Source of the DNA: an uncultured bacterium
Lineage (GTDB): Bacteria; Pseudomonadota; Alphaproteobacteria; Sphingomonadales; Sphingomonadaceae
NCBI GenBank assembly: GCA_903884945.1
Contig: CAISGR010000235.1
Location: 1-64,000, forward strand
DNA length: 64,000 nucleotides
Direction of reading: 5' to 3'
In this document: piece after piece, positions 1-10,400 of the stretch
Position numbering within the stretch: the stretch's first letter is position 1
Layout of the letters: each line of letters starts with the position of its first letter
Translations under genes and position numbers: made by a program
Notes under the pieces: generated by a model
Seen by the model: the letters and a program-made list of their open reading frames with translations, nothing else
Database searches by the model: none
Told to the model about the DNA's origin: nothing

Positions 1-1885
1 CCGCGTCGAGCGCGACCAGCGCGGGGAGCCGGCGCCCGATTTGCCCGGCGAGCCAGGCCTCGAGACGCGTCCTGATCCGGGCCTGCAGGCCGCGCTCGAG
101 GCACGCCAGCGCGTGATCGAGCGTGATGCGCGGCCGGGCGAGCGACGGCCCCGGCGCGATCGCCGCGACGCGGAGCCCGTCCCACAGAATCGCCGGGCGC
201 TCGCTGTCGTCCAGCGCCAGGGCGGTATCCGCGGCCGCTGCCAGCGCCGCGCCGCGCCGCGCCCGCTCGTCGCCGAGGCGGCGCTCGGCGGCGGCGAGCA
301 GCAGGCGCTTGTCGGCATGGCGCGCATCGGTGGCGACGGTGAAGCGGAAGCCGTCCAGCCGCCCGATCGCATGTTCCTCGACCATGACCTCGCCCTCGGG
401 CCCGATCACCACCGGCAGCGCGCCGCGATCGGCGCCGATCTGGCGGAGCAGCATCGTCGTGCGCTTGTCGACGAAGCGCTGGGTGAGGCTGAGGTGCAGC
501 GCGTCCGACAGCCGCTCCTCGATCGCGCGGGTGCGGTCCGCCCAGTGCAGCGGCTCGGCCAGCCAGTCGGCGCGGTTGGCGATATAGGCCCAGCTCCGCG
601 CCGCCGCGATGCGCCCGGCCAGCGTCTCGACATCGCCCGCGACATTGTCCAGCCGGGCGATCTCGTCCGCGAACCATTGATGCGGGACATGGCCGTTGCC
701 CTCGCTGAGATGGCCGAAGACCCGGCCGACGAAGCGGGCATGCGGATCGACGCCGAGCTTGCGGAAATCGGGCAGGCCGGCCGCCGCCCAGAGCCGCGCG
801 ACCATGGCGGGCGAGCGCACCCGGTCGCGCACCCAGCCTTCGTCCGCGAGCCGCTTGAGCACGGCGAGATCGACCGCTTGCGGCGCGGCGCGCAGCACGC
901 GCTGGTCGGGCCGGGCCTCGAGGCTCGCGATCAGCGCGTCGATGCTCGTGGTGTCGGGGGCACCGTCGCGCCAGTAGAGATGCTCGAGGCGCGGAAAGCG
1001 GTGCTCCTCGATCGCCAGCACTTCCTCCGGCGTGAAGGCGCCGGGCCCCTGCTCGACCAGCGCGCCGAAGGTCCCGTCGCGCTGGTGCCGCCCGGCGCGC
1101 CCGGCGATCTGGGCCATTTCCGAGACGGTCAGGCGGCGCTGGCGATGGCCGTCGAACTTGTCGAGGCTGGCAAAGGCGACATGCGCCACGTCCATGTTGA
1201 GCCCCATGCCGATCGCGTCGGTGGCGACGAGATAATCGACCTCGCCGGCCTGGAACATCGCGACCTGGGCGTTGCGGGTGCGGGGGCTGAGCGCGCCCAT
1301 CACCACCGCGGCGCCGCCGCGCAGGCGGCGCAGCATCTCGGCCACGGCATAGACCTCCTCGGCCGAGAAGGCGACGATCGCCGAGCGCTTGGGCAGGCGC
1401 GAGATCTTGCGTGCGCCGGCATAGCTCAGGGTGGAGAAGCGCGGGCGGTTGAGGATGTCGATGCCCGGCACCAGCGCCTTGAGCATCGGGCGGAGCGATT
1501 CGGAGCCGAGGATCATCGTCTCCTCGCGGCCCCTGGCGCGCAGGATGCGATCGGTGAAGACATGGCCGCGCTCGGGATCGGCGCCGAGCTGCGCTTCGTC
1601 TATGGCGACGAACGCCAGGTCCCGATCCAGCGGCATCGATTCGGCGGTGCACAGGAACCAGCGCGCGTCCTTCGGGACGATCTTCTCCTCGCCGGTGATC
1701 AGCGCGACCTGGTTCGCGCCCTTGATCTTCACCACGCGATCATAGACCTCGCGCGCCAGCAGCCGGAGCGGGAAGCCGATCATGCCGCTCGAATGGCCGC
1801 AGAGCCGCTCGACCGCCAAATGGGTCTTGCCGGTATTGGTTGGTCCCAGCACCGCGGTGACCGGGCGTTCGGTGTCGCGACTCAT
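1..1885 (-). CDS. SUV3-like DEAD/DEAH-box helicase-related protein (3' part beyond window)
   Basis: The frame read on the minus strand from the ATG at 1885 stays open to the window edge, giving 628 residues without a stop. Seen: a Walker A motif GPTNTGKT at residues 14-21, a DEAQ motif II at 96-99 (AIDEAQ), and a motif VI QIAGRAGR in the second RecA-like domain. This order and the close spacing of motif I to the N-terminus fit the mitochondrial SUV3 / bacterial helicase-related family of ATP-dependent RNA/DNA helicases. After the helicase core comes a long region of about 300 residues typical of the alphaproteobacterial members. An in-frame ATG at 1900 (MLSIT-) is an alternative start; no strong ribosome site distinguishes the two. 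The cellular substrate is not known. The gene is divergent from the M23 peptidase gene. The long plus-strand frame over the same bases is an antisense shadow. Confidence 0.85.
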   Translation of the reverse strand, partial: MSRDTERPVTAVLGPTNTGKTHLAVERLCGHSSGMIGFPLRLLAREVYDRVVKIKGANQVALITGEEKIVPKDARWFLCTAESMPLDRDLAFVAIDEAQLGADPERGHVFTDRILRARGREETMILGSESLRPMLKALVPGIDILNRPRFSTLSYAGARKISRLPKRSAIVAFSAEEVYAVAEMLRRLRGGAAVVMGALSPRTRNAQVAMFQAGEVDYLVATDAIGMGLNMDVAHVAFASLDKFDGHRQRRLTVSEMAQIAGRAGRHQRDGTFGALVEQGPGAFTPEEVLAIEEHRFPRLEHLYWRDGAPDTTSIDALIASLEARPDQRVLRAAPQAVDLAVLKRLADEGWVRDRVRSPAMVARLWAAAGLPDFRKLGVDPHARFVGRVFGHLSEGNGHVPHQWFADEIARLDNVAGDVETLAGRIAAARSWAYIANRADWLAEPLHWADRTRAIEERLSDALHLSLTQRFVDKRTTMLLRQIGADRGALPVVIGPEGEVMVEEHAIGRLDGFRFTVATDARHADKRLLLAAAERRLGDERARRGAALAAAADTALALDDSERPAILWDGLRVAAIAPGPSLARPRITLDHALACLERGLQARIRTRLEAWLAGQIGRRLPALVALDA

Positions 1886-2136
1886 CGTAATCGACAACAT
1901 CGCGTGCCGACCGCCCCGGCGCAACCGGCAAGCGCGCGAATCTGCGCTAACCATATCGAATGCTTAGCGCTTTGGTGAATAAAACCCTTTGCCGCAGCGT
2001 CACAACGTTTCGCCGCACGAGTCCCGACCCGGAACATTCCTTAATTTGACTTTAGGAGAATGTCGCCACAGTCATCCCACCTCGGCGCCGCGGGGGTATT
2101 GTAGACGGCGCGGCGACTTTTGGGGGCAAATTCCCT

Positions 2137-3609
2137 TTGTTTTTGCGCAGCGATCAAGGCTCGGACCAGGCAGGGGGCACCGCTACCCTGTCCTTCGGCC
2201 GCGCGATCGCGCCGATGGCGGAGCCCCGCACGATCGACCGCCTGCGCGAGGCGATCGCCCGGATCGACTGGGCGCCCGACCTCGGCTCGCAGATCGGCTC
2301 GATCGACTGGTGGCGCGGGGCTGCGTCCTGCGCGGCGCTGTGCACCGCGACCTGGATGCTCGCGCCGGGCTTCGACACGACGATCGTCGGCAGCGTACCC
2401 GCCCCGCTCGACGGCGCGGCCTGGCAAGAGACCCGCGCGCAATCGATCGCGCCGCTCGCCTGGGGCGCCGATACCGGGCACCGCATGGCGGCGAACGACC
2501 TCGTCGCCCCGCTTTCCGAGATTCCCGAGCGCCCGATCATCGAGCTCGCCGCGACGCTGGGCAATGGCGACAATTTCGCGCGGATGGTGCAGCGCGCCGG
2601 CGTGTCGGAAAGCGATGCGTCGACCGCGGCGCGGCTCATCTCCGGCGCGGTCGCGCTGGGCGACATCAAGCCCGGCACGCAGATCGACATGACGCTGGGG
2701 CGCCGCCCCAACCGCAATGTCGCGCGTCCGCTCGAGCATATGGCGTTCCGCGCCCGCTTCGATCTCAACCTGGCGGTCACCCGGGTCGGTAATGGCCTGA
2801 CGCTGATCCGCCAGCCGATCGCGATCGATCACACCCCGGCCCGCTACCAGGGCCTGGCCGGCCGCAGCCTGTATCGCTCGGCGCGCGCCGCCGGCGTGCC
2901 CGCCAAGATCGTCGAATCCTATATCAAGGCGATGGCGACCCGGCTCTCGGTCGGGCGCGACGTGGGCGCCGGCGACAGCTTCGACATCATCATCGAACAG
3001 GCCCGGGCCGCCACGGGCGAGGTCCAGCTCGGCAGCCTGTTGTTCGCCGGGCTCGACCAGGGCCGCAAGAAGCTGCAGCTGGTGAAATGGGACGACGGCC
3101 AGTGGTACGAGGCCTCGGGCCAGACCGAGCGCCGCGGCTCGATGGGCATGCCGGTCGCCGGCCACATCACCTCGACCTTCGGCCTGCGCCGCCACCCGAT
3201 CCTCGGCTTTACCCGGATGCACAAGGGGCTCGACATCGGCGCGCCCTGGGGCACGCCGATCCACGCCGCGATGGCCGGCATCGTCGCCTTTGCCGGGCGC
3301 AGCGCCGGCTATGGCAATTTCGTCAAGCTCGTCCATGGCGGCGGGATCGGCACCGGCTATGGCCATATGAGCCGGATCGCGGTGCGCCCGGGCACCCGCG
3401 TCGCGGCGGGCCAGATCATCGGCTATGTCGGCTCGACCGGCATGTCGACCGGACCGCATCTCCACTGGGAAGTCTGGCGGAACGGCGTCGCCGTCAATCC
3501 GCGCACCATGTCCTTCTCCAGCCTGGCGCAACTCTCCGGCCAGGCGTTGCGGACGTTCAAGGCGCGCTTCGCGAGCCTGATGGCGGTCAGGCCCGGTAGC
3601 GGGCACTGA
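2137..3609 (+). CDS. M23 family metallopeptidase (LytM-type, cell wall)
   Basis: A 490-residue protein with a membrane-spanning segment near residues 55-75 (after WWRGAAS) and a C-terminal M23 domain. Zinc ligands are visible: H362 and D366 in HKGLDIG, and H441/H443 in HLHWE. The middle region resembles the OpgA/LysM-like spacer found in envelope M23 peptidases. Members of this family cut peptide cross-links of peptidoglycan or, when degenerate, activate amidases; here the catalytic residues are intact, so an active endopeptidase is likely. The chosen start is TTG (MFLRSD-); an in-frame ATG at 2215 would shorten the protein by 26 residues but still keep the membrane segment. The gene stands alone, divergent from the helicase gene and convergent with the HerA-like gene. 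Confidence 0.88.
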   Translation: MFLRSDQGSDQAGGTATLSFGRAIAPMAEPRTIDRLREAIARIDWAPDLGSQIGSIDWWRGAASCAALCTATWMLAPGFDTTIVGSVPAPLDGAAWQETRAQSIAPLAWGADTGHRMAANDLVAPLSEIPERPIIELAATLGNGDNFARMVQRAGVSESDASTAARLISGAVALGDIKPGTQIDMTLGRRPNRNVARPLEHMAFRARFDLNLAVTRVGNGLTLIRQPIAIDHTPARYQGLAGRSLYRSARAAGVPAKIVESYIKAMATRLSVGRDVGAGDSFDIIIEQARAATGEVQLGSLLFAGLDQGRKKLQLVKWDDGQWYEASGQTERRGSMGMPVAGHITSTFGLRRHPILGFTRMHKGLDIGAPWGTPIHAAMAGIVAFAGRSAGYGNFVKLVHGGGIGTGYGHMSRIAVRPGTRVAAGQIIGYVGSTGMSTGPHLHWEVWRNGVAVNPRTMSFSSLAQLSGQALRTFKARFASLMAVRPGSGH

Positions 3610-3725
3610 CGCCGCGCCGCGGCCTGCTTCGTTCAACGCTGTGAAAGAGCCGGAATCGACGCTGGCCTAGGACCGCGTCGCGCGCCGTTGAATCACGCAC
3701 GCCGCACAAGCCCGGCGCCGCGCCG

Positions 3726-3755
3726 GAAAATGTCATGCGGGTCGCTGACATTTTC
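3726..3755. terminator. Perfect 10-bp inverted repeat, possible bidirectional terminator
   Basis: GAAAATGTCA at 3726-3735 and TGACATTTTC at 3746-3755 are exact reverse complements separated by 10 bases. It lies between the 3' ends of two convergent genes (M23 peptidase and HerA-like ATPase), and the A4/T4 outer edges would give a U-rich end in either direction. The distance from the M23 stop (about 115 bases) and the AT-rich stem are unusual for a terminator, so an operator is possible. Confidence 0.45.
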
Positions 3756-3889
3756 GACCCGCCGCGGCAGCCAATATATTGTGCAATGATATCAATGCAT
3801 TGGTGGACGTGTTGCCCGACGAGACCCTGTACAGATTCCTGTACAATGATGTCGGGGCAGCCGAATCGCGGGCCGGAACCGGTTCGGGG

Positions 3890-5548
3890 CTAGCGCCCCT
3901 GGGACCGCCAGCGCTTGATCGTCCGGCCGATGATCAGGTCCTCCTGGCCGACGTCGCGCCACAGGCTGGAGAAGAGCGGATCGTCCGAGGCCGGCCGCTT
4001 GTTCTCGGCCAGGTCGTCGAACGAGACGCGGATCGGAATGGCGACGCCCTCGCCGCAGATGATGCATTCGCGGTTGCGCAGCGCGGGAATCGAATCGAGG
4101 AAGCCGCGCGCGCCCTCGGGCATCGCGGCGCGGACATAGGCCTGGTCGCGATCGTTGTTCAGGCGCATCGCGATGATCGTGCCGAGCTGCGACAGCACGC
4201 CTTCGGCGAGATCGGACGGGCGCTGCGTGATCAGGCCCAGCGATATGCCGTATTTGCGGCCTTCCTTGGCGATCCGGCTGAGGATGCGGCCGACCGACGA
4301 ATCGTCGGCGTTGCGCTCGTTCGGCACATAGCGATGCGCCTCCTCGCACACGAGCAGGATCGGCCGCTGGGCCTCGCCGCGCGACCAGATCGCATAGTCG
4401 AACACCATCCGGCTGAGCACCGCCACCACCACCGAGGTGATCTCGGACGGCACGCCCGAGACGTCGATGATCGAGATCGGCTTGCCCTCGCCGGGCAGGC
4501 GGAAGATGCGCTGGATGAAGCTCGCCATCGTGTCGGCGACGAGCATGCCGGAGAACATGAAGCTGTAGCGCGGATCGGCCTTGATCTCGTCGATCTTGGT
4601 CTTGAGCCGCAGATAGGGCGCGGTGTCGCCGGCGCGGTCCATCTTGCCCATTTCGAGCTGGATGAGGTTGGTCAGGTCGCTGAGCAGATAGGGAATCGGC
4701 GCGTCGACCGTCAGCTTGGAGATCTCCTGGCCGAGCCGGCCCTTGGCGCGCGCCATCAGCAGGCATTTGGCGAGGATGTCGGCGTCGATCTGGTGCTCGG
4801 AACCGTTCGAGGTGACGAACACCTCGCAATGCTCCTCGAAATTCATCAGCCAATAGGGCATCTGCAGGTTCGAGACGTCGAAGATCGCGCCATTGTCCTT
4901 GAACGCGGCGCCATATTCGCCGTGCGGATCGATCATCACGATATGGCCCTGCGGCGCGAGATCGCAGATGCGGTGGAGGATCAGCGCGGCGGCGGTCGAC
5001 TTGCCGGTACCGGTCGAGCCGAGCAGCGCGAAATGCTTGCCGAGCATGGCATCGACATACATGGCGGCGCGGATGTCGCGCGTCGGATAGACCGTGCCGA
5101 TCTCGATATTGGCGCGATCGTCCGCGGCATAGATCTGCTTCAGGTCAGCGGTGGTGACCGGGAAGACGCGGCAGCCCGGCGTGGGATAGCGCGTGACGCC
5201 GCGGCGGAACTTGTAGAGCTTGCCGGTCAGCTTCTCCTCGTCGCCCTCGCCGAGGAAATCGACCTGCGCCGCGATCCGGTCGCCCGTCCCGTCGGCGACC
5301 TTGAGCGAGCGGACATTGGCGATCAGCCACGCGCTGCCGACCCGCATCTTGATCTGGCTGCCGACCTGGCCGGCGCTGGCCGCCACCGGATCGCTGCCCT
5401 GCGCGGCGAGATCGAGCGCGTCGGCATCGAACAGGACCTGGCTGCTCGAGCCCGCGATTTCGAACACCATGCCGATGCCGTGCCCGGCGGCATCGGCCAT
5501 CGCGGGAGCAGCCCTGTCGAAAGCCTGGCTGCCCAACATCTCGGTCAT
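3890..5548 (-). CDS. HerA-like ATP-binding protein (FtsK/HerA superfamily)
   Basis: A 552-residue hexameric-motor-type ATPase. Seen: an N-terminal beta-barrel-like region (about residues 20-125, the HAS-barrel position), Walker A GSTGTGKS at 177-184, DPHGEYG at about 207-213, and a Walker B-like ILLVCEEAH at 397-405 followed by the RxxKEGRKYG and TQRPSD motifs typical of HerA. HerA proteins translocate DNA and in archaea work with the NurA nuclease in end resection. No NurA gene or other nuclease is adjacent here, so a stand-alone role or a distant partner must be assumed. The gene is transcribed alone; its 3' end faces the M23 gene across an unusual intergenic stretch. Confidence 0.88.
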   Translation of the reverse strand: MTEMLGSQAFDRAAPAMADAAGHGIGMVFEIAGSSSQVLFDADALDLAAQGSDPVAASAGQVGSQIKMRVGSAWLIANVRSLKVADGTGDRIAAQVDFLGEGDEEKLTGKLYKFRRGVTRYPTPGCRVFPVTTADLKQIYAADDRANIEIGTVYPTRDIRAAMYVDAMLGKHFALLGSTGTGKSTAAALILHRICDLAPQGHIVMIDPHGEYGAAFKDNGAIFDVSNLQMPYWLMNFEEHCEVFVTSNGSEHQIDADILAKCLLMARAKGRLGQEISKLTVDAPIPYLLSDLTNLIQLEMGKMDRAGDTAPYLRLKTKIDEIKADPRYSFMFSGMLVADTMASFIQRIFRLPGEGKPISIIDVSGVPSEITSVVVAVLSRMVFDYAIWSRGEAQRPILLVCEEAHRYVPNERNADDSSVGRILSRIAKEGRKYGISLGLITQRPSDLAEGVLSQLGTIIAMRLNNDRDQAYVRAAMPEGARGFLDSIPALRNRECIICGEGVAIPIRVSFDDLAENKRPASDDPLFSSLWRDVGQEDLIIGRTIKRWRSQGR

Positions 5549-5637
5549 TCCTCGGTTCCCCCGGTGTCAACCGTTCGGGCTATGCCGCAGACTCGTAAAT
5601 ATTGGGTGTTGGCCGGCGCCCGGAGAAAGCACGCGGA

Positions 5638-6396
5638 TCAGAAGCGGCGCGCGATCTGGCCGGCACCCCAGCCGAACAGGACGGAGAGCGCCACGGCAGA
5701 GAGGCCATAGACGAAGGACCAGCGCTCGGCCGAGCGGGCGACGAACCGCTCGAAGCCCGATTTGCGGATATCGATGTCGCGCGTCGCCGCGGCGAGCACG
5801 CGGCCGTCGCGGATCAGGAAGGTTTCCGCGGTGAAGCGCCCGACCGGCACGCGCGCCGGGATGGTGACGCGCGCCCGGTAAAGCACCCCGTCAGTGATCT
5901 CGACCGCGCCCGGCGCTTCGAAATAGAGGCCCGACCGGCGCTTGAGCTCGACCAGGCCGCGCGCGAAACGCTCCTGCTCCTCGGTCGGCGCGCTGCTCGC
6001 CGGCGAGAGCTGGAGGCTGTCGAGGCCGAGCTCGTAGATCGCCCGGGTCCGGTCGTTGACGAGCTGGCCGATCGGGCGCGACGAGGCGATCGCGTAGAAG
6101 CTCGGCGCCGAACGATAGCGCAGGCGCGAGGCGTTGACCCAGATCCCCGCGACCTTCTGCTTCTCGCGGAGCAGGATCGACTGGACCGGGCCCTTGACCA
6201 CCACGACGATGTCGGTCGGCTTGTCGTCGTCGGGCAGGCGGCCGCCGGGATAGAGGATCGCGCCGAAGAGCAGCAGCTCGGCGCCGGTGAAGCTGTAGGC
6301 GATCTCGATGTCGCGCTGGGACACGTCGGGTACCAGCACCGGCTTGGACTGGCCCATGAGCAGCGGCACCAGCAGGAGCGCGAGCAGCCGCTTCAT
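5638..6396 (-). CDS. TIGR02186 family membrane-anchored protein
   Basis: A 252-residue protein with a cleavable signal peptide (MKRLLALLLVPLLMGQS) and a single C-terminal transmembrane helix (SFVYGLSAVALSVLFGW), so most of it should lie in the periplasm. I recognise it as the TIGR02186 family, which is regularly found beside TauE/SafE permeases in alphaproteobacteria. Its ATG overlaps the stop of the upstream permease gene by 3 bases (ATGA), a translational coupling signal that supports a shared job in anion export. The biochemical function is unknown. Confidence 0.82.
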   Translation of the reverse strand: MKRLLALLLVPLLMGQSKPVLVPDVSQRDIEIAYSFTGAELLLFGAILYPGGRLPDDDKPTDIVVVVKGPVQSILLREKQKVAGIWVNASRLRYRSAPSFYAIASSRPIGQLVNDRTRAIYELGLDSLQLSPASSAPTEEQERFARGLVELKRRSGLYFEAPGAVEITDGVLYRARVTIPARVPVGRFTAETFLIRDGRVLAAATRDIDIRKSGFERFVARSAERWSFVYGLSAVALSVLFGWGAGQIARRF

Positions 6397-7307
6397 GAAA
6401 GCTCGACCGAGTAGATTTCGTCGGGGCGCCAGCCGAGCCCGAGCCCGATGCGGAAGGCGACCAGCAACACGATCACCGCCAGCGCGAGGCGCAGATATTC
6501 CGGCTTCACCCGGGCGGCGAAGCGCGCCCCGATCTGCGCGCCGGCGACCGAGCCGAGCAGCAGCAGCGCGGCAAGGACGATGTCGACCGCCTTGGTGGTG
6601 GTGGCGTGGACCATCGTCGCCATCGCGGTGACGAACAGGGTCTGGAACAGCGAGGTGCCGACCACGACCTGCGTGGTCATGCCGAGCAGATAGAGCATCG
6701 CCGGGACGAGAATGAAGCCGCCGCCGATCCCGAGCAGGATGGTGAGGATGCCGACGAAGAAGCCGAGCAGCAACGGCGCGAGCGGCGAGATATAGAGGCC
6801 GGAGCGATAGAAGCGGGTGCGCAGGGGCAGGGCGGCGACCAGCGGATGGTGGCGGCGCTTGCGCGGGCGCGGCGGGGCGCCGGAGCGAGTCGCGCGGATC
6901 GCCGTCCAGGATTCGTGCGCCATCAGGCTGCCGATCGAGCCGAGCATCAGCACATAGACGATGGCGATCACGGTATCGATCTGGCCGCTCGCCTGGAGCA
7001 GCCGGAACAGCCAGCCGCCGAAGATCGAGCCGAGCAGGCCGCCCGCGACGAGCACGCCCCCCATCTTGGTATCGACGCCGCCGCGGCGGATATGGGCGAA
7101 CACGCCGGACACGCTGGCCCCGGTCACCTGGCTGGCCGCGGAGGCGGCGGCGACGGTCGGGGGGATGCCGTAGACGATCAGCAGCGGCGTGGTGAGGAAG
7201 CCGCCGCCGACGCCGAACATGCCCGACAGCAACCCCACCCCGCCCCCGAGCAGGACGATGACGAGCGCGTTCACCGAGAGATTGGCGATGGGCAGATAGA
7301 TGTCCAT
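6393..7307 (-). CDS. Sulfite exporter TauE/SafE family permease
   Basis: A 304-residue polytopic membrane protein with about eight hydrophobic segments arranged as two repeats. Each repeat contains the glycine-rich family motif (GMFGVGGGFLTTPLL near residue 30 and LLGIGGGFILVPAML in the second half). The family exports sulfite, sulfoacetate and related organic sulfonates; the substrate of this member cannot be read from sequence. A basic loop (PRPRKRRHHP) separates the two halves. The start ATG at 7307 is followed downstream by the overlapping TIGR02186 gene, forming a two-gene operon. Confidence 0.9.
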   Translation of the reverse strand: MDIYLPIANLSVNALVIVLLGGGVGLLSGMFGVGGGFLTTPLLIVYGIPPTVAAASAASQVTGASVSGVFAHIRRGGVDTKMGGVLVAGGLLGSIFGGWLFRLLQASGQIDTVIAIVYVLMLGSIGSLMAHESWTAIRATRSGAPPRPRKRRHHPLVAALPLRTRFYRSGLYISPLAPLLLGFFVGILTILLGIGGGFILVPAMLYLLGMTTQVVVGTSLFQTLFVTAMATMVHATTTKAVDIVLAALLLLGSVAGAQIGARFAARVKPEYLRLALAVIVLLVAFRIGLGLGWRPDEIYSVELS

Positions 7308-7472
7308 TGCCCAAGGCGGATATCCTGTTCGGCACCGCGCGCAAAGCGCGAAGGGCAGAAATCGGGCCGATCCGGCAGATTGCGGTTCCTGGCGGCATGA
7401 CGGCACGATATTCGAGGCTGGACTTGACCCCGCAACGCGCCCTAGCGTGGGGAAATAATGGGGGAGAGTTCG

Positions 7473-10400
7473 ATGAAGCTCGCGTTCCGTCTGGCCCTCC
7501 TCGGGCTCGCGCTGGCGCCGGTCGCGGCGCTCGGAGACAATAGCCCGCAGGTGGTCCTCGCCACGCCGGGCATCGGCGCCGGCGGCTCGATCCAGACCTT
7601 CACCGCGCGCTTCAGCCAGCCGATGGTGCCGCTCGGCGATCCGCGCGCGCCCGCGCCCTTCGGCGTCACCTGCGCGGTCGGCGGCGAGGGCCGCTGGGTC
7701 GATCCCCAGACCTTCGTCTATGATTTCGCGAGCCCGCTCCCCGGCGGCACGACGTGCAGCTTCGCGATCCGGGACGGACTGAAGAGCGTCGCCGGCTATG
7801 CCGTCACCGGCCAGCAGGAATTCAAGGTCGATGCCGGGGGGCCGGTCGTGCGCGCCGTGCTGCCGGAGCGCTATAATGGCGAGATCGAGGAGGACCAGGT
7901 CTTCCTCGTCGCGGCCAACATGCCGCCAAGCCGGGCCTCGGTCGCGGCCAATGCCTACTGCGCGGTCGACGGCGTCGGGGAGAAGATTCCGGTCGACGTG
8001 CTCGCCGCCGACCTGCCCGGGAAATTGCTGGGCGAACTCGGCACGGGCAGCTGGAACGTCCGCAGCTTCCTCGAAAGTGCCGGGCTGCCCGCGGCGATCC
8101 CGGCCAGCGCCGAAGACCGCGCCAAGGGCTATGCCGGGGTGGTCGCGCTCAAATGCCGCCGCCCGCTGCCCGCCGGGCGCGACATGGCGCTGGTCTGGGG
8201 CGCGAATATCGCCGGGGCGGGCGGCAAGCTCGCCGGGGCCGAGCAGCGCTTCGACTATACGGTGCGCAAGCCCTTTGCGGCGCGCTTCGAATGCAGCCGG
8301 ACCAACGCCCAGGCGGGGTGCAGCCCGGTCGAGGCCGCCAGCGTCACCTTTTCGGCGCCGATCGCGCGGAGCCTTGCCGCGGCGATTCGAATCCGGACCG
8401 CCGACGGCAAGGAATTCACCCCCGGGCTCGACGACGACGACGGAAAGAAGACGACGTTCGCGACGGTCACCTTCGCGGGCCCCCTGCCGCCGGCGACGGC
8501 GGCGAAGCTGATCCTGCCCGCCGGGATCAAGGACGAGAGCGGTCGGCCGCTGTCCAACGCGGAACGCTTCCCCCTCGACATCAGGTTCGACCAGGCACCG
8601 CCGCTGGTGAGGTTCGCCGCGTCCTTCGGCATCATCGAGGCGCGGGAGGGCGGCGTCCTGCCCGTCACCGTGCGCAATGTCGAGCCGGCGCTGCAGGGCA
8701 GGAACCTGGGCGTCGCCGGGCAATCGCTGCGCGTCGACGGCGCGGACGGCGAGATCGCCAAATGGCTGCGCATCGTCGACACCGCCGATGCCGATGCCAG
8801 CCATGAGGTGACGCGGGGCAAGGAGGTGATCACCGTCAACGATACCGGCGCGACCCCGATCCTGACCGGCGGCTCGGGCGCCCCGTTCAAGCTCGGCCTG
8901 CCCGGCAAGGGCAAGGACTTCGAGGTCGTCGGCATCCCGCTCGCCAAGCCGGGCTTCTATGTCGTCGAGCTGGCGAGCCCGGTGCTCGGCCAGGCGCTGC
9001 TCGGGCGCAAGGCGCCGCGCTACGTCGCCTCGGCAGCGCTCGTCACCAACATGGCGGTGCATTTCAAATGGGGCCGCGAGCGCAGCCTCGCCTGGGTGAC
9101 CCAGCTCGACTCGGCGAAGCCGGTCGCCGGTGCCGATGTGCGCATCACGGACAGCTGCACCGGCCGGCTGCTCGCCCGGGGCAAGACCGATGCGAGCGGC
9201 GCGGTGTTCGTGCCGCAGGGCCTGCCGGAGCCCGAATCGGGGGGCGGTTGCATCGGCGAGGGCAGCCCGCATCCGCTGATGGTGTCGGCGCGGTCGGGCG
9301 AGGATTTCAGCTTCACCCTCACGGACTGGGGCGGGGGCATCCAGCCCTATGACTTCGACCTGCCCTATGGCGACGAGGCCAGGGGCGACATCCTGCACAC
9401 CGTGTTCGATCGCGCGCTGGTCCGCCAGGGCGAGACGATCCACATGAAGCATATCCTGCGCCGCCCGGTCGGTGCCGGCTTCGGCATGGCGCCGGCGCTG
9501 ACGGGCACGCTGCGCCTGTCGCATCGCGGATCGGAGACGCAGTTCGACCTGCCGCTGACGATCGACGCGAACGGCATCGGCGAGAGCGAATGGACCGCGC
9601 CGCAGGGCGCGCCGATGGGCGATTATGACCTGCAGGTGATCGTCGGCGACAAGACGATCTATACCGAGCAGTCGTTCAAGGTGGACGAATACAAGCTGCC
9701 GACGATGCGCGCGACGGTGAGCGGGCCGAAGGAAGCGGCGGTGCGCCCCCGGACGCTGCCGCTCGACCTGTTCGTCGGCTATCTCTCCGGCGGCGGCGCC
9801 GGCAACCTCCCGGTCGACCTGCGCGTCGGCTATTTCGGGCGGTCTTCGACCCCGGAAGGCTATGAAGGCTATACCTTTGGCGGCGCGGTCGTGCAGGAAG
9901 GCACCAAGCCGCTCGACGGCGAGGGCGAGGAAGAGCAGGTATCGCTCCCGCCGACCCAGACATTGCCCGCGACGCTGGGCGGCGACGGCACCGCGAAGAC
10001 GGTGGTCGACGTGCCGCAGGGCCTCGACAACGCCACCGACATGCTGGTCGAGATGGATTATCAGGATGCGAATGGCGAGGTGCTGACCGCCTCGCGGACC
10101 ATCCCGATCTTCCCCTCGGCGGTGCAGCTGGGTATGAAGACCGATGGCTGGCTGATGAAGGCCGACGAACTGGCGCTGCGCTTCGTCGCGCTCGACACGT
10201 CGGGCAAGCCCATGGCCAACCAGAAGATCACGGTCGCGCTGTACAGCCGCCAGATCCTGACGGCGCGGCGGCGGCTGATCGGCGGCTTCTATGCCTATGA
10301 CAACCAGATGAAGACCGAGAAGCTCGCCGGATCGTGCAGCGCGACGACCGATGCGCAGGGCATGGCCCGGTGCAAGGTGGATCCGGGCGTCGCGGGCGAG

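Noticed and set aside
41..1978. 645-codon plus-strand frame at the window start
   Set aside because: Antisense to the helicase frame, which has all helicase motifs; the plus-strand product has no recognisable domain.
3779..3900. Short plus-strand reading frame beginning at TTG in the AT-rich gap (MCNDINALVDVLP-)
   Set aside because: No ribosome site, rare start codon, and it continues antisense through the HerA-like gene. Not enough support.
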